DNA of 64,000 bases from Microvelia longipes (taxonomy: Eukaryota; Arthropoda; Insecta; Hemiptera; Veliidae). Positions 1 through 11,880 of the stretch are shown here, piece after piece. Every line of letters starts with the position of its first letter. Positions within the stretch are counted from its first letter, which is position 1. The stretch is taken from contig JACMZG010001911.1 of the NCBI GenBank assembly GCA_018340805.1, positions 37,268,140-37,332,139 of the forward strand, read 5' to 3'. The notes beneath the pieces were generated by a model that was given only the letters and a program-made list of their open reading frames with translations, had not been told where the DNA came from and ran no database searches. Both the position numbers and the translations under genes were made by a program.

Positions 1-717
1 GCATAGTGACCTATGTATAGAGAATAAAGGCTTGCTTCGCTCGCTAGATTGCTATATTTAGAATTGTACACAGTAAAAAGAGGCTCGTTCCGCTTGATCT
101 TTCTCAGGTAAATTCTTATAAAATTAGTAAAAACTAATTATTATATGAAATTATGGCCTCCAAAGAGCTTTTCAACGATACATAACTCGATTTATTTCTT
201 TCGATTTACTAATGTTTTTAACTTAGTACTTAACCATTTTCGCCGCCATTTTGGAAAATTTTAAAACTTTTTACCATAAAATATATATTTCTTTTTTGCT
301 CTTTAAGAGCTTTAGAACAATATACAACACGATTTTTTGCTCAATTTTTTTTTCCAAAAGAACTTCAATAAGGCGAACTATACCTTATTGAAAATATTTT
401 TTGGAATGTGACCAAAAACTATATATGTATACAGCTCTGTTAATAAATACAAGTTGGTAATTCTACATATGCACCAAATTTTATCAAAATCAGTCAAATT
501 TGACGACAGTTATCGCGACACATACAAACAATCACACACAGAAATATACGCACCGTCCCAATCTTCTGAAATGTAAGAACTCACTTCCTTTTGTTCAATT
601 ATACAATTTATAAACTACAACGCTGTTGGCTCCATGATTATTATTTATATTTGTATACTAATTATCATTATAAACAGCCTTTCCAATATTAAGCTGCTGC
701 GCAGCAAGATGAATAGT
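1..717. other. Gene-free repeat-rich flank
   Basis: No supportable gene. Two copies of the CGCTTCGCTCG-type motif lie at about 27-55 and 80-100, spaced 53 bp, matching the minisatellite at 44049-44420. An 8-bp stem hairpin (CAATAAGG / CCTTATTG) lies at about 367-390. Text around 474-560 (AAATCAGTCAAATT, then CACACA-rich sequence) resembles the 3' parts of the dispersed repeat at 36595-37345. I read this as old transposon sequence. Confidence 0.5.
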
Positions 718-1383
718 CCAATAGCCGGACCTGAGAAAATGTGACTCATTTTGTACTACTTCGAACCAAATTTTTCTTCAAATTTACTAAAAAATGTGAA
801 GAAAAAACATAGTCTGCCTATCCAGAGTGAAGCCCTTTGCATGATTGCGCATGCTCAAAATTTTATAAAATCGCAAAAGTGGTTCCCTGTGGGTCGTGTC
901 CAAAACATGACTAAAGCATTTTTAAAGGTGATTAAATGTTCTATAAAATGAATGTTTAATCATCAAAATCGGATGTCTACATCCAAAGTTATGGCTCTTT
1001 CAAAAACATCAAAAAATGGTTTATATATGAAGTCAGCGAATTTCTTTGAAAAAAGTATTGACTTTTTGTGGATTGTTTGGCCATTTTACAAATGAATATC
1101 CAATTTTGACAAAAAAAAACAACCGTTTTAAAGAAAATGTTATCAGCTTTAACAAATGTTATCTTCATGTTTTGCACACGACCTACAGGGAACCACTTAT
1201 TGCAAGAAAACTGGAATTAGTGCGATTTTCTAATATTTTGAACAAATGCATTTATATGAAGGGCTCCACTCTGAATAGGCAAACTATGCTTTCCCTTCAT
1301 AATTTAAGGTATATTTTCAGAAAAATGTGGTTTGAAGCAGTTCAAAATAAGTCACATTTTTTAGGCCTGGCTCTTGGAGTATA
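718..1383. mobile_element. Fold-back (long inverted repeat) element, copy 1
   Basis: The two halves are imperfect reverse complements of one another over roughly 300 bp each, with the centre near 1010-1060. The left outer end reads GACCTGAGAAAATGTGAC and the right outer end reads the reverse complement of a closely related string (GGCCTAAAAAATGTGAC). Further in, GTGGTTCCCTGTGGGTCGTG on the left matches the complement of ACGACCTACAGGGAACCAC on the right. A 112-codon open frame at 1046-1384 lies wholly in the right arm and has no recognisable protein similarity. A second copy of the family lies at 38485-39258. No transposase is present, so this is a non-autonomous element. Confidence 0.75.
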
Positions 1384-2440
1384 AAGCTTGAGCTAAACAC
1401 GCAGGGAAATCGAACATAAGGTCGATATGTTTCGTATCACTGCATACTTATCAATAACATTTATCAGTTTATATAATTTACTGTTGCATTTTCATTTTAT
1501 TTATTAAAGTTCAAAATTTTATTATACACTTTTAGCATTATTTTACTTGTAATAATTTTTATGGATGTTTATTGAAAATTAACGTGAGCATTTTACTATG
1601 ATATCTCTCTTGGAAACATCCGTTTCAAAAAGAGGTAAGCGAGATAATTGCAGCGGTAGCAGGCTGGAGCGAAAGCACATGAAGCAGCTTCATTTTGGAA
1701 AGTGTTGAAAGGAAGCAAGGCAATATGAATATCTGAACACTTAGACATTGATGCATGCGACTTGTTGGTACTAATCAATAGTTTAAAATTACTCTTCTTC
1801 AATTACGTTATTAATGATGAGAAAAGTCTAAAATTATTTTATAATAAGTTAATATCTATGAAAATGTGCTTTTCATGTTGTTTTGTTTATTTATTTGCTT
1901 ACTTTATTATATTAGGGGTAAAGTGTATAGTAAAAGATAAAATAATTAGAAAAATTGTTTCGGTATCGATTCTGATGATAAATGATTATAAAGATAGTGA
2001 CTGCCACACTGAATAAATGACCCAGATCATCTTTGTCAATCCAACAGGTATATAATTATATTATAAACAAGCATAATGTAACACTATAATAAAAAAAGAT
2101 GTGTGTATACAAATCGTTATCCAAGAAATCTGCTTTGATAGGTAATAAAATAAGGTAGGCCTTAAAATAAATATAAATCAAGCTATTGGTTGACATATAC
2201 AACCTTTTATTGTTCTACTATGACATCATAGTTAAAGTTGACACGCATCTTATTTTTTCACCGCTTTGTCCATTCCAACATTTTCCAAATCGAACTTGAC
2301 CATTTTATGTTGATTTCTCATTAATATTCTTTGATTTTGATTCAATACTTGATTGCTTCAATCACGAGATATACGGTCCCAAATGGGTCTGACCTAATTT
2401 TTAAATTCATCTACTTATTGCATCACTATAAATAGGAATG
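1384..2440. other. AT-rich spacer, no gene seen
   Basis: No coding signal beyond short chance frames. A block near 1680-1715 (GAAGCAGCTTCATTTTGGAA) recurs in diverged form near 27635-27660, so it is probably a fragment of a dispersed repeat. Confidence 0.4.
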
Positions 2441-2930
2441 CAAGGATAATTAATAAAAGGGGATGACGCAATAGGGGGACTTTAATGACCCCATAAACGT
2501 TCTATGAGATAAAGTAATAAATGTAAGCTTACCCTTCCTTAGTAATTATTTTCCTATTTAAAAGGCGCGAAACGCAGGTTATCTAACAAGGATTAGTCGT
2601 TTTTGCTCTTAAACGTTTAAATCTTTTTAATAAAAATAATAAGAAACAAGGTGATAACAAGCAAAATTTAAAAAAAAATGTTAAAAAGAAAAAGTATATT
2701 ACTTTTCATTATATGTGTATAACCTACACATTAGAACGAAACTTCGGTAGGCAAGTATAGCATAAAATTTAAGCTCTGCGCAGTTAATTTATGATTGTAA
2801 GCACGCGCAGTTCGTACCAATTATGTGCAGTTTGTTTTTGCAATGACTTTTGTGATGGATTTTATTTTTAGCGAATTTCTTTTGAAAAAAATGCTAATGG
2901 GATTGGCGTTATGGCGGAATTCTATGGCTA
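2441..2930. mobile_element. Diverged copy of the AAAGGGGATGACGCA TIR element
   Basis: The left end (CAAGGATAATTAATAAAAGG followed by GGATGACGCA) matches the terminal repeat of the element at 47925-48399. Interior blocks also match that element in reverse-complement order: GGCGCGAAACGCAGGTTAT near 2566-2584, then GCGCAGTTCGTACCAA and TGTGCAGTTTG near 2804-2835. The right end is degenerate, with only a GGCGTTATGG-like remnant near 2905-2915, so that boundary is approximate. Confidence 0.55.
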
Positions 2931-3558
2931 CTCTTCGGAGTGTGACCAAACCCGTTTAAGATGTCCCTGATGGACCCAGGGCCCTCGATGCATTAAATAA
3001 AAAGATCAACAGCAATCAAATTATTAGCCTGCCTAATAATTAGTGATGGCGCAGTTAGTTTTCAATACTTGCTTAATACAAGTATGATAAAAATTAGTTA
3101 ATTAATATTGGATTATATTTTTATTTAAATTGGCCCATTAATATATTGCACTACTAAAAAACACTTCTTTATATTCTCTCTCGCTTTATATAAAGACGAT
3201 AATACTATTTACCTATTGAGTTAGGACATTATCTATTTTTGATAGAAAGTAAATATATGTATTGATTGGGTAGAATTATTAACTCTAGCAAGGCCAGTGG
3301 CAAACGTAATCAATATTTTTGACTGTGATATTAATTATGCGAAGGGCATAACAATTTTTCCCCACATATTAATTTTTAAAGCCAAAATTAGGTACTAGAG
3401 TGGAAATCCTACAGCAGCGTAGGCTTAGGGTTAAGCAACAAGGACCCACTGGCCAGACGTACTAGCAGAAAAAAAAACAATTTGTTTTGGCAATAAATTT
3501 AATTAAAATCATCATTAATAAACCTTCTAATAAATAGAATTAAAAAACAACCTAAACA
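2931..3558. other. Spacer, no gene seen
   Basis: AT-rich, no long reading frame and no recognisable RNA. It leads into the (CA)n/(TA)n tract that flanks the composite inverted-repeat element. Confidence 0.4.
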
Positions 3559-3653
3559 ATAAACACACACCACACACACACAGATATATATATATATATA
3601 AATATATTATATATATATATAATAATATATATATATATATATATTATATATTA

Positions 3654-3732
<79 letters not shown>
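3559..3732. repeat. (CA)n then (TA)n microsatellite
   Basis: About 20 bp of CA dinucleotides is followed by about 150 bp of interrupted TA. It directly abuts the left end of the element at 3733-5398. Confidence 0.9.
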
Positions 3733-3733
<1 letters not shown>

Positions 3734-5398
3734 TGGGGGTGGAACATTCAGATGCACACCTCCTGCTAAAATTCCGGTAATTTTTCTACGACCTATTGTG
3801 TAACATACAAACACACTTTTATACTTGAAAATTACCAAATTTTTGGAACAACAAAATGCACACCCCCTGCTTAAATGGTTAAAAGTGGAGATAGAGAGTC
3901 GGGAAAGTCTCCACCCCTAGGTAATCAACCTCAGTGAATTCAAAATATGTCATTATTTTTTTGGTAACTATTGGCAAATATAGTAATTTATTACCCGAAA
4001 TAGTAATTCCTCGGTAACTTTAAAAAGTTAAATTAGAGCATACTATGATATGAACATTTTTGAAACCTACATTATGTTCTGAGAAATTTGATACCAATAT
4101 CATCAAATTCCGGTAATTTTTCTACGACCTATTGTGTAACATACAAACACACTTTTATACTTGAAAATTACAAAATTTTTGGAACAACAAATGCACACCC
4201 CCTGCTAAAATGGTTAAAAATGAAGATAGAGAGTCGGGAAAAACTCCACCCCTAGGTAATCGACCTCAGTGACCTCAAATATGTCATTATTTTTTTTGGT
4301 AACTATTTGGCAAAATATGGTAATTTTATTACCCGACATAGTAAATTCCTCGGTAACTTAAAAGTTAAATTGGAGCATACCATGATATGAACATTTTTTA
4401 AAAACGACATTATGTTCTGGAAATTTGATACCAATATCATAAAATTCCGGTAATTTTCTACGACCTTGTGTAACATACATACACACTTTTATACTTGAAA
4501 ATTACCAAAGTTTTGGAACAACAAAATGCACACCCCCTGCTAAAATGGTTAAAAATAGAGATAGAGAGTCGGGGAAAACTCCACCCCCAGGTAATCGACC
4601 TCAGTGACCTCAATTATGTCATTATTTTTGGTAACTATTTGGCAAAATGGAATTTTATTACCCGAAATAGTAATTCCTCGGTAACTTTAAAAAAGTTAAA
4701 TTGGAGCATACCATGATATGAACATTTTTGAACCTACATTATGTTCTGAGAAATTGATACCAATATCATAAAATTCCTAATATTTTCTACGACCTATTGT
4801 GTATACATACACACTTTTAATCAAATTTCTCAGAACATAATGTAGGTTTCAAAAATGTTTATATCATAGTATGCTCCAATTTAACTTTTTAAAGTTACCG
4901 AGGAATTACTATTTCGGGTAATAAATTACCATATTTGCCAAATAGTTACCAAAAAAAATGACATAATTGAGGTCACTGAGGTCGATTACCTGGGGGTGGA
5001 GTTTTTCCCGACTCTCTATCTCCATTTTTACCATTTAGCAGGGGGTGTGCATTTGTTGTTCCAAAATTTGGAATTTTCAAGTATAAAAGTGGTATGTATG
5101 TTACACAATAGGTCGTAGAAAAATTACCGGAATTTATGATATTGGTATCAAATTTCTCAGAACATAATGTTGTTTTAAAAATGTTCATATCATGGTATGC
5201 TCCAATTAACTTTTTAAAGTTACGAGAATACTATTTCGGGTAATAAATTACTAATATTTGCCAAATAGTTACAAAAAAATAATGACATATTTGTGTCACT
5301 GAGGTCGATTACGTAGGGGTGGAGACTTTCCCGACTCTCTATCTCCATTTTTAACCATTTTAGCAGGGGTGTGTGCATCTGAAATGTTCCACCCGTGT
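3733..5398. mobile_element. Composite palindromic element with internal direct repeats
   Basis: The outer ends are inverted copies: GGGGTGGAACATTCAGATGC at 3734 onward, and its complement ending GAAATGTTCCACCC near 5381-5394. Inside, a ~336 bp unit recurs in direct orientation, with anchors ATTCCGGTAA at 3771, 4107 and 4443 and a fourth partial at 4773. After about 4818 the same unit runs in the opposite orientation twice (about 4821-5150 and 5150-5398). Recognisable unit blocks are GACTCTCTATCTCCA, the complement of GGAGATAGAGAGTC. Both sides are (TA)n, consistent with insertion into a TA microsatellite. No transposase frame is seen. Confidence 0.8.
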
Positions 5399-5402
5399 AT
5401 AT

Positions 5403-5453
<51 letters not shown>

Positions 5454-5455
5454 AT

Positions 5456-5497
<42 letters not shown>

Positions 5498-5503
5498 TAT
5501 ATA
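5399..5503. repeat. (TA)n microsatellite
   Basis: About 105 bp of interrupted TA dinucleotides abut the right end of the composite inverted-repeat element. Confidence 0.9.
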
Positions 5504-6649
5504 ATCACGCGATCAGGAACTCTTTAGCCACAACACGGTCATCAGTTATTTAATTAAGGATCTATAGGATTTTTTTTCTAACTCTATAAGAATTACGACA
5601 CAGCAGCCACGACAAAAAAAGATTGTATTGTCTTAATTCATAATTTTCTAATTTATATACTTATTGATTTTAATATAAAAATCGTATTTAATATTAGATT
5701 AGCTAAATCTTTGATAATAGACACGATACTTCAATAGATTATAAAAAGTAAAAACAGTTAAAAAGAGCCAAATAAAATAATTGAACCTAATCAAATATTC
5801 TGTTTCATAGAAAAGTACATATTTGCCACGCAGTAATCATTAGTTTATATAAACCAACATGATAAGCAACTCATAATTTAATTATTTGGTTAATATCCCA
5901 TAATATCCAGTAAACTATTGAAGAGATCGCTGATTATGATTATTTTTTAATAGATGCTACCAATAATGGAAGGAGGTTTCCCTACCTATAGGCTTATAAA
6001 TCATTAGAGCATCTAATATTTTATAATGAATTAAATTGTATTTTAGGTAAAGAAATATTAACATAAACTAGCAACATGTCTAATTGAAAAACAATTCTAC
6101 ATACTCTGCTAACCAGAGATTCAGCTCCAGCTCTTTGATATTTTATCAGAAAACTTCATTAGAAATATTTAACACAATTTTTTATGATATTTACTTCCCT
6201 CAACTCTTAAAATCAGGGTTAGCAAAAAATATGTCACCCACTAATAAGTGTGTAATAACATCAAATGTCGACGTTTAGCACCTATAGACCCAAAAAAAGT
6301 GGAAATTGGTGTCAGTGTGTATAAATGTATGGAAGAGCTCATTTTCTGTAAACACACAGCTCAAACGACTGATCAAATTAAAATTAAACTTGGCACAAAA
6401 ATCATGTCCGATAAGAAAAAAAATGTATATGTTTGGGTTAAATAAACTCAGCCTATCAAAATGGCTTCACTTTAAACATTAAAAAAACATAAAAAATATT
6501 TGTTTTGTAAAAAAGTTCAATAAAATGATGTTTAAAGTTGTTTGTATACAAAGGCCTTAATCACACCTGTGGACATACAGTTCTCTAGATCTAGTTATTT
6601 ATATCAATGGTTATGCACGTTTTTGTATATAATGATTTTTTTTTGTATG
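5504..6649. other. AT-rich spacer, no gene seen
   Basis: Two short frames (64-65 codons) near 6084-6445 resemble no family I recognise and have no supporting splice or start context. Nothing else is seen. Confidence 0.4.
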
Positions 6650-6907
6650 CAAAAACCAACACGTCTCTCCACCAAAGAGTATTAAACAATTAGCAGTGCC
6701 GACTTTCGGCAATAATACCATTAACAGTGCCGGTGAGTGTGAAGGCGTCTAAAGTTAGGCTTCAGCCTTTAGATAATCTGTGAGACACCTCCAATTAACT
6801 CACTGGCACTGTTGATGACATTATTCCCGAAAGTCGGCACTGGTGAAGCCGACCACTGGTAGTCTGGTCAAACTCTTTGGTGGAGATACATGTCGTGTTA
6901 GTTTTTG
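6650..6907. mobile_element. Small fold-back element (~258 bp)
   Basis: Left end CAAAAACCAACACG and right end the complement of a matching string (CGTGTTAGTTTTTG). Inner matches are CTCCACCAAAGAGT against ACTCTTTGGTGGAG, and GTGCCGACTTTCGG against CCGAAAGTCGGCAC. The arms are about 90 bp with small indels. A non-autonomous inverted-repeat element is the simplest reading. Confidence 0.65.
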
Positions 6908-7133
6908 TTTATTGAGTGTTAACTTTTGAGCATTCTTATAAAGGTAGGGAAACCCTCGTTCCATGTGTAACAGCTTGTTCGAAATAGTTTTAATGGCGCT
7001 AAAAAGTTTAAGTTGATACGTCATGTTAGATAGACCCCTTAGTAAAATAAAATAATGAACTGCGTAGGCTTCCGCGGTTATTGTCATGAAGATTTAAGTC
7101 TTCCGGTGGAGACCGCGTCAATGTAGATGAAGA

Positions 7134-7173
7134 ACCCGACGTTTCGCTTCCACTGTGAAAGGCATCTTCAGGG
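7134..7173 (-). other. Penelope-type 3' motif with hammerhead-like core
   Basis: On the minus strand the order is CCCTGAAGATGCC, then a short inverted repeat (CTTTC...GGAAG), then GCGAAACGTCGGG. CTGAAGA fits the hammerhead CUGANGA core and GAAAC the second core strand. This arrangement is common at the ends of Penelope-like retroelements. The stem III and cleavage-site positions do not fit a canonical active ribozyme well, so I treat it as a relic. A related block is at 48489-48533. Confidence 0.35.
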
Positions 7174-7179
7174 ATGTAG

Positions 7180-9172
7180 GACATCATGGATAGAAACACA
7201 ATGCTCTACAAAACTGAACTGAAGATGGAGACTAAGTCTCCACATTCTTTATATTAAGTAAACTAAATTATGTATACTGAAAGTAATAGTGGTGCGTTCT
7301 TCAGCTCAGAAGAATCTTTAAATCTATTTTATTAGATCTTTAAATCTCTTAAAATACAAGTGCTCTAAAAACCTTGAACCAGGCCTAATTTATTTTCATT
7401 ATAATAAAATAATAATACGATTCTATTATATAATGCGATGCTAACATTATCGTCCAATTTAATAATACAATTTTATCGGTAGCATTGACAGGTGTAGAAA
7501 GGCTCAAAGTGTTTAATTTATTTGTTTTATTGACTGAATGGTAGGTATAAGTGTACAATGAATAGTAAATATTGTTTAAAGACCCAGAACTAAGCATTCG
7601 CATTACATTAATAGAATTATTTATTTCACTTTTCTTCTTCTGCTACATCGACTTATAAAAGCTATTTTTCTGATAAGTATTTACCCTTGAACAAAAAGTT
7701 TTATAATTTCTTTTGAATAGTTGATGATATTTTAGAAATTTTCTTATGCGTAGGTTACTTACTGTAACCTACACCTGTACCTAATTTTTCTTGCGTATTT
7801 TTAAATTCGTAACAGCAAACTCAAATTAAACTCAAGTAAGGTTAAGAAAAATTATAACCAATTATTTTGTATTTCCGCAATAGTATTAAATTATACTCTG
7901 ATTTTTTTTTTTTTTTTACTTTTTGTGAAGCGACAATAATTTTAAAGGGGACCCTTAGAACCCTATAAATTGGAACAAAGTATCATGGATACTTATACTG
8001 TCGAATTTTTCCTACTTATCTCTATGAGATTATAAATGATATAGTATCTACTTTTACTTCCCTTAGTGCTTTTAACCCTGACCTTTATTTAATCAAATCT
8101 CAATTTATGTTACGTCACTAGTATTTAGGGTAAAATTACCAGTACCCAGCACCCTTAGGACGAGTTCTTTTGTTCTTTATTCAGCTCTTAGCTCTTACTC
8201 AGCTTGTGATAAAGCTGTGAAGTTGAAAAATCTGTGCTTGGTACTAAATGGCCTTAAGAGTAATGTGATTTTAATTCGAACATAACTATATTCTTTAAAA
8301 AAATGTTAATTACAGATAATATGTTGACCCAGTATCCGACACTCTGCTGCTTGGAGCCAGTACGATCAACCGAAATTCGAAGAAACATGTTATTATCAAT
8401 ATTAGTTTAGGTTTTATAGATTGACATATATAACATAATGTAAACAAATTACGTTTTTTGATTAATACATTTGAAAATTCGTTTATATCGTGGCAGTGTG
8501 CCACAAAAGTAACTGATATTTATGACAAATTGATATAGAACGACAACCATGTGGCCACGAAGCGACAACTGGGAGGCGCCGCGGAGCGACCATGAGGCCG
8601 AGAGCCTCTTGTTTTTACATTTTATAAGGTTATAATGCTTGTTTCCGGGCTTAACAATATTCCTTGCTTAAGGTTCCGGTGTATGCTTTATAACTTGAGC
8701 AGTTACTTAATTATCAAGCACTGCTCGTAACTCTTTATTTCTGTATTTTTTAAAGTAAATGCGCTAAAACTATTAAAGAGAAACTCCAACTGAGCATTAA
8801 ACTAGTGCAAATAAGTCCATGTGCCCACAGGGAGGCGGGGTGGCCGCTTCGTGACGCGTCGTGTAGCGACCAGGCCTCTTTTTTATACGTCAAAAAGCTA
8901 AGAACATATTAAAAATTAAGTTCGCACACTTGATAAGTATAGTTATAGCTGCTTATAAATAAATAAGAAATTATAGAATAAATATTTAAGAATTATAAAG
9001 TAATAATTAAAAATCAAACTATAACGCGAATAGGTGATCGATATAGTTCTGAATGAATGACTAAGTAAAAAATACTGTTTATCAATTTGAAATAGCGAAT
9101 TGTTATCATAGTGTTTGCTTTTTATAAAATGTAAATATCTAATTTGAAAGAACAATAAGACAACATAATTAG
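7180..9172. other. AT-rich spacer with two GC-rich islets
   Basis: No gene is supported. Two short GC-rich blocks, about 8549-8610 and 8816-8882, stand out from the AT-rich surroundings and share order and words (CCATGTG, GGGAGGCG, AGCGACCA, GGCC, CTCTT), so they look like two diverged copies of one short sequence about 270 bp apart. Confidence 0.45.
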
Positions 9173-9182
9173 NNNNNNNNNN
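9173..9182. other. Assembly gap (10 N)
   Basis: Ten undetermined bases immediately before the tRNA-Glu array. The array starts in mid-unit after it, at the same GACAGACATGTG phase found inside other units. Confidence 0.99.
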
Positions 9183-9353
9183 GACAGACATGTGTGAAAT
9201 TGATGGTAATTTGAAAACGAAAATTACGTGTAGGTAAAACTGAAAAAAGAAAACATTTTACGTAAACATTTGTCATCCGTCTTTGAAAATGTTTACTAAA
9301 CAAACAACTAAAATTGAAAATAATTTATACATTGATTCTTGTAAAATTATCAA

Positions 9354-9425
9354 TCCCTGATGGTCTAGCGGTTAGGATTCCTGGCTCTCACCCAGGCGGC
9401 CCGGGTTCGACTCCCGGTCAGGGAA
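9354..9425 (+). tRNA. tRNA-Glu(CTC), copy 1
   Basis: A 72-nt cloverleaf. Acceptor TCCCTGA pairs with TCAGGGA, discriminator A. The D arm is GTCT/GGAT around AGCGGTTA, the anticodon stem is CCTGG/CCAGG with loop CTCTCAC (anticodon CTC at positions 34-36), and the T arm is CCGGG/CCCGG around TTCGACT. There is no intron and no encoded CCA, as expected of a nuclear tRNA. It decodes GAG. The other copies are compared with this one. Confidence 0.97.
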
Positions 9426-9762
9426 TATTTTTTTTCAATTGCAATTTTTTACTATATCAACATGACAACAATGTAAAAGTTGGTATTTGATGAAAAATTA
9501 TTATTCATAACTCAAAATCAAATTACACAACTTGTATTAAAATCAAAATACTGTTTATCATTTGAAATTATTTATAAAATCAAAATTACGAGACAGACAT
9601 GTGTGAAATTGATGGTAATTTGAAAACGAAAATTACGTGTAGGTAAAACTGAAAAAAGAAAACATTTTACGTAAACATTTGTCATCCGTCTTTGAAAATG
9701 TTTACTAAACAAACAACTAAAATTGAAAATAATTTATACATTGATTCTTGTAAAATTATCAA

Positions 9763-9834
9763 TCCCTGATGGTCTAGCGGTTAGGATTCCTGGCTCTCAC
9801 CCAGGCGGCCCGGGTTCGACTCCCGGTCAGGGAA
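9763..9834 (+). tRNA. tRNA-Glu(CTC), copy 2
   Basis: Identical to copy 1; starts 409 bp after it. Confidence 0.97.
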
Positions 9835-10171
9835 TATTTTTTTTCAATTGCAATTTTTTACTATATCAACATGACAACAATGTAAAAGTTGGTATTTGAT
9901 GAAAAATTATTATTCATAACTCAAAATCAAATTACACAACTTGTATTAAAATCAAAATACTGTTTATCATTTGAAATTATTTATAAAATCAAAATTACGA
10001 GACAGACATGTGTGAAATTGATGGTAATTTGAAAACGAAAATTACGTGTAGGTAAAACTGAAAAAAGAAAACATTTTACGTAAACATTTGTCATCCGTCT
10101 TTGAAAATGTTTACTAAACAAACAACTAAAATTGAAAATAATTTATACATTGATTCTTGTAAAATTATCAA

Positions 10172-10243
10172 TCCCTGATGGTCTAGCGGTTAGGATTCCT
10201 GGCTCTCACCCAGGCGGCCCGGGTTCGACTCCCGGTCAGGGAA
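10172..10243 (+). tRNA. tRNA-Glu(CTC), copy 3
   Basis: Identical to copy 1; period 409. Confidence 0.97.
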
Positions 10244-10580
10244 TATTTTTTTTCAATTGCAATTTTTTACTATATCAACATGACAACAATGTAAAAGTTG
10301 GTATTTGATGAAAAATTATTATTCATAACTCAAAATCAAATTACACAACTTGTATTAAAATCAAAATACTGTTTATCATTTGAAATTATTTATAAAATCA
10401 AAATTACGAGACAGACATGTGTGAAATTGATGGTAATTTGAAAACGAAAATTACGTGTAGGTAAAACTGAAAAAAGAAAACATTTTACGTAAACATTTGT
10501 CATCCGTCTTTGAAAATGTTTACTAAACAAACAACTAAAATTGAAAATAATTTATACATTGATTCTTGTAAAATTATCAA

Positions 10581-10652
10581 TCCCTGATGGTCTAGCGGTT
10601 AGGATTCCTGGCTCTCACCCAGGCGGCCCGGGTTCGACTCCCGGTCAGGGAA
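10581..10652 (+). tRNA. tRNA-Glu(CTC), copy 4
   Basis: The gene is identical to copy 1. Its trailer lacks the TA before the T run, so the terminator abuts the 3' end directly. Confidence 0.96.
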
Positions 10653-10990
10653 TTTTTTTTTCAATTGCAATTTTTTACTATATCAACATGACAACAATGT
10701 AAAAGTTGGTATTTGATGAAAAATTATTATTCATAACTCAAAATCAAATTACACAACTTGTATTAAAATCAAAATACTGTTTATCATTTGAAATTATTTT
10801 TATAAAATCAAAATTACGAGACAGACATGTGTGAAATTGATGGTAATTTGAAAACGAAAATTACGTGTAGGTAAAACTGAAAAAAGAAAACATTTTACGT
10901 AAACATTTGTCATCCGTCTTTGAAAATGTTTACTAAACAAACAACTAAAATTGAAAATAATTTATACATTGATTCTTGTAAAATTATCAA

Positions 10991-11062
10991 TCCCTGATGG
11001 TCTAGCGGTTAGGATTCCTGGCTCTCACCCAGGCGGCCCGGGTTCGACTCCCGGTCAGGGAA
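10991..11062 (+). tRNA. tRNA-Glu(CTC), copy 5
   Basis: Identical to copy 1; period 410. Confidence 0.97.
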
Positions 11063-11400
11063 TATTTTTTTTCAATTGCAATTTTTTACTATATCAACAT
11101 GACAACAATGTAAAAGTTGGTATTTGATGAAAAATTATTATTCATAACTCAAAATCAAATTACACAACTTGTATTTAAAATCAAAATACTGTTTATCATT
11201 TGAAATTATTTATAAAATCAAAATTACGAGACAGACATGTGTGAAATTGATGGTAATTTGAAAACGAAAATTACGTGTAGGTAAAACTGAAAAAAGAAAA
11301 CATTTTACGTAAACATTTGTCATCCGTCTTTGAAAATGTTTACTAAACAAACAACTAAAATTGAAAATAATTTATACATTGATTCTTGTAAAATTATCAA

Positions 11401-11472
11401 TCCCTGATGGTCTAGCGGTTAGGATTCCTGGCTCTCACCCAGGCGGCCCGGGTTCGACTCCCGGTCAGGGAA
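11401..11472 (+). tRNA. tRNA-Glu(CTC), copy 6
   Basis: Identical to copy 1; period 410. Confidence 0.97.
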
Positions 11473-11808
11473 TATTTTTTTTCAATTGCAATTTTTTACT
11501 ATATCAACATGACAACAATGTAAAAGTTGGTATTTGATGAAAAATTATTATTCATAACTCAAATCAAATTACACAACTTGTATTAAAATCAAAATACTGT
11601 TTATCATTTGAAATTATTTATAAAATCAAAATTACGAGACAGACATGTGTGAAATTGATGGTAATTTGAAAACGAAAATTACGTGTAGGTAAAACTGAAA
11701 AAAGAAAACATTTTACGTAAACATTTGTCATCCGTCTTTGAAAATGTTTACTAAACAAACAACTAAAATTGAAAATAATTTATACATTGATTCTTGTAAA
11801 ATTATCAA

Positions 11809-11880
11809 TCCCTGATGGTCTAGCGGTTAGGATTCCTGGCTCTCACCCAGGCGGCCCGGGTTCGACTCCCGGTCAGGAAA
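11809..11880 (+). tRNA. tRNA-Glu(CTC), copy 7, acceptor-stem variant
   Basis: The 3' acceptor strand reads TCAGGAA instead of TCAGGGA, giving a C-A mismatch at the second acceptor pair. Otherwise as copy 1. It may be processed or charged poorly. Confidence 0.9.

Noticed and set aside
1046..1384. 112-codon frame
   Set aside because: Lies within one arm of a fold-back element; no recognisable domain.
6821..7087. 88-codon minus-strand frame
   Set aside because: Overlaps a fold-back arm and no family could be recognised; not enough to call a gene.
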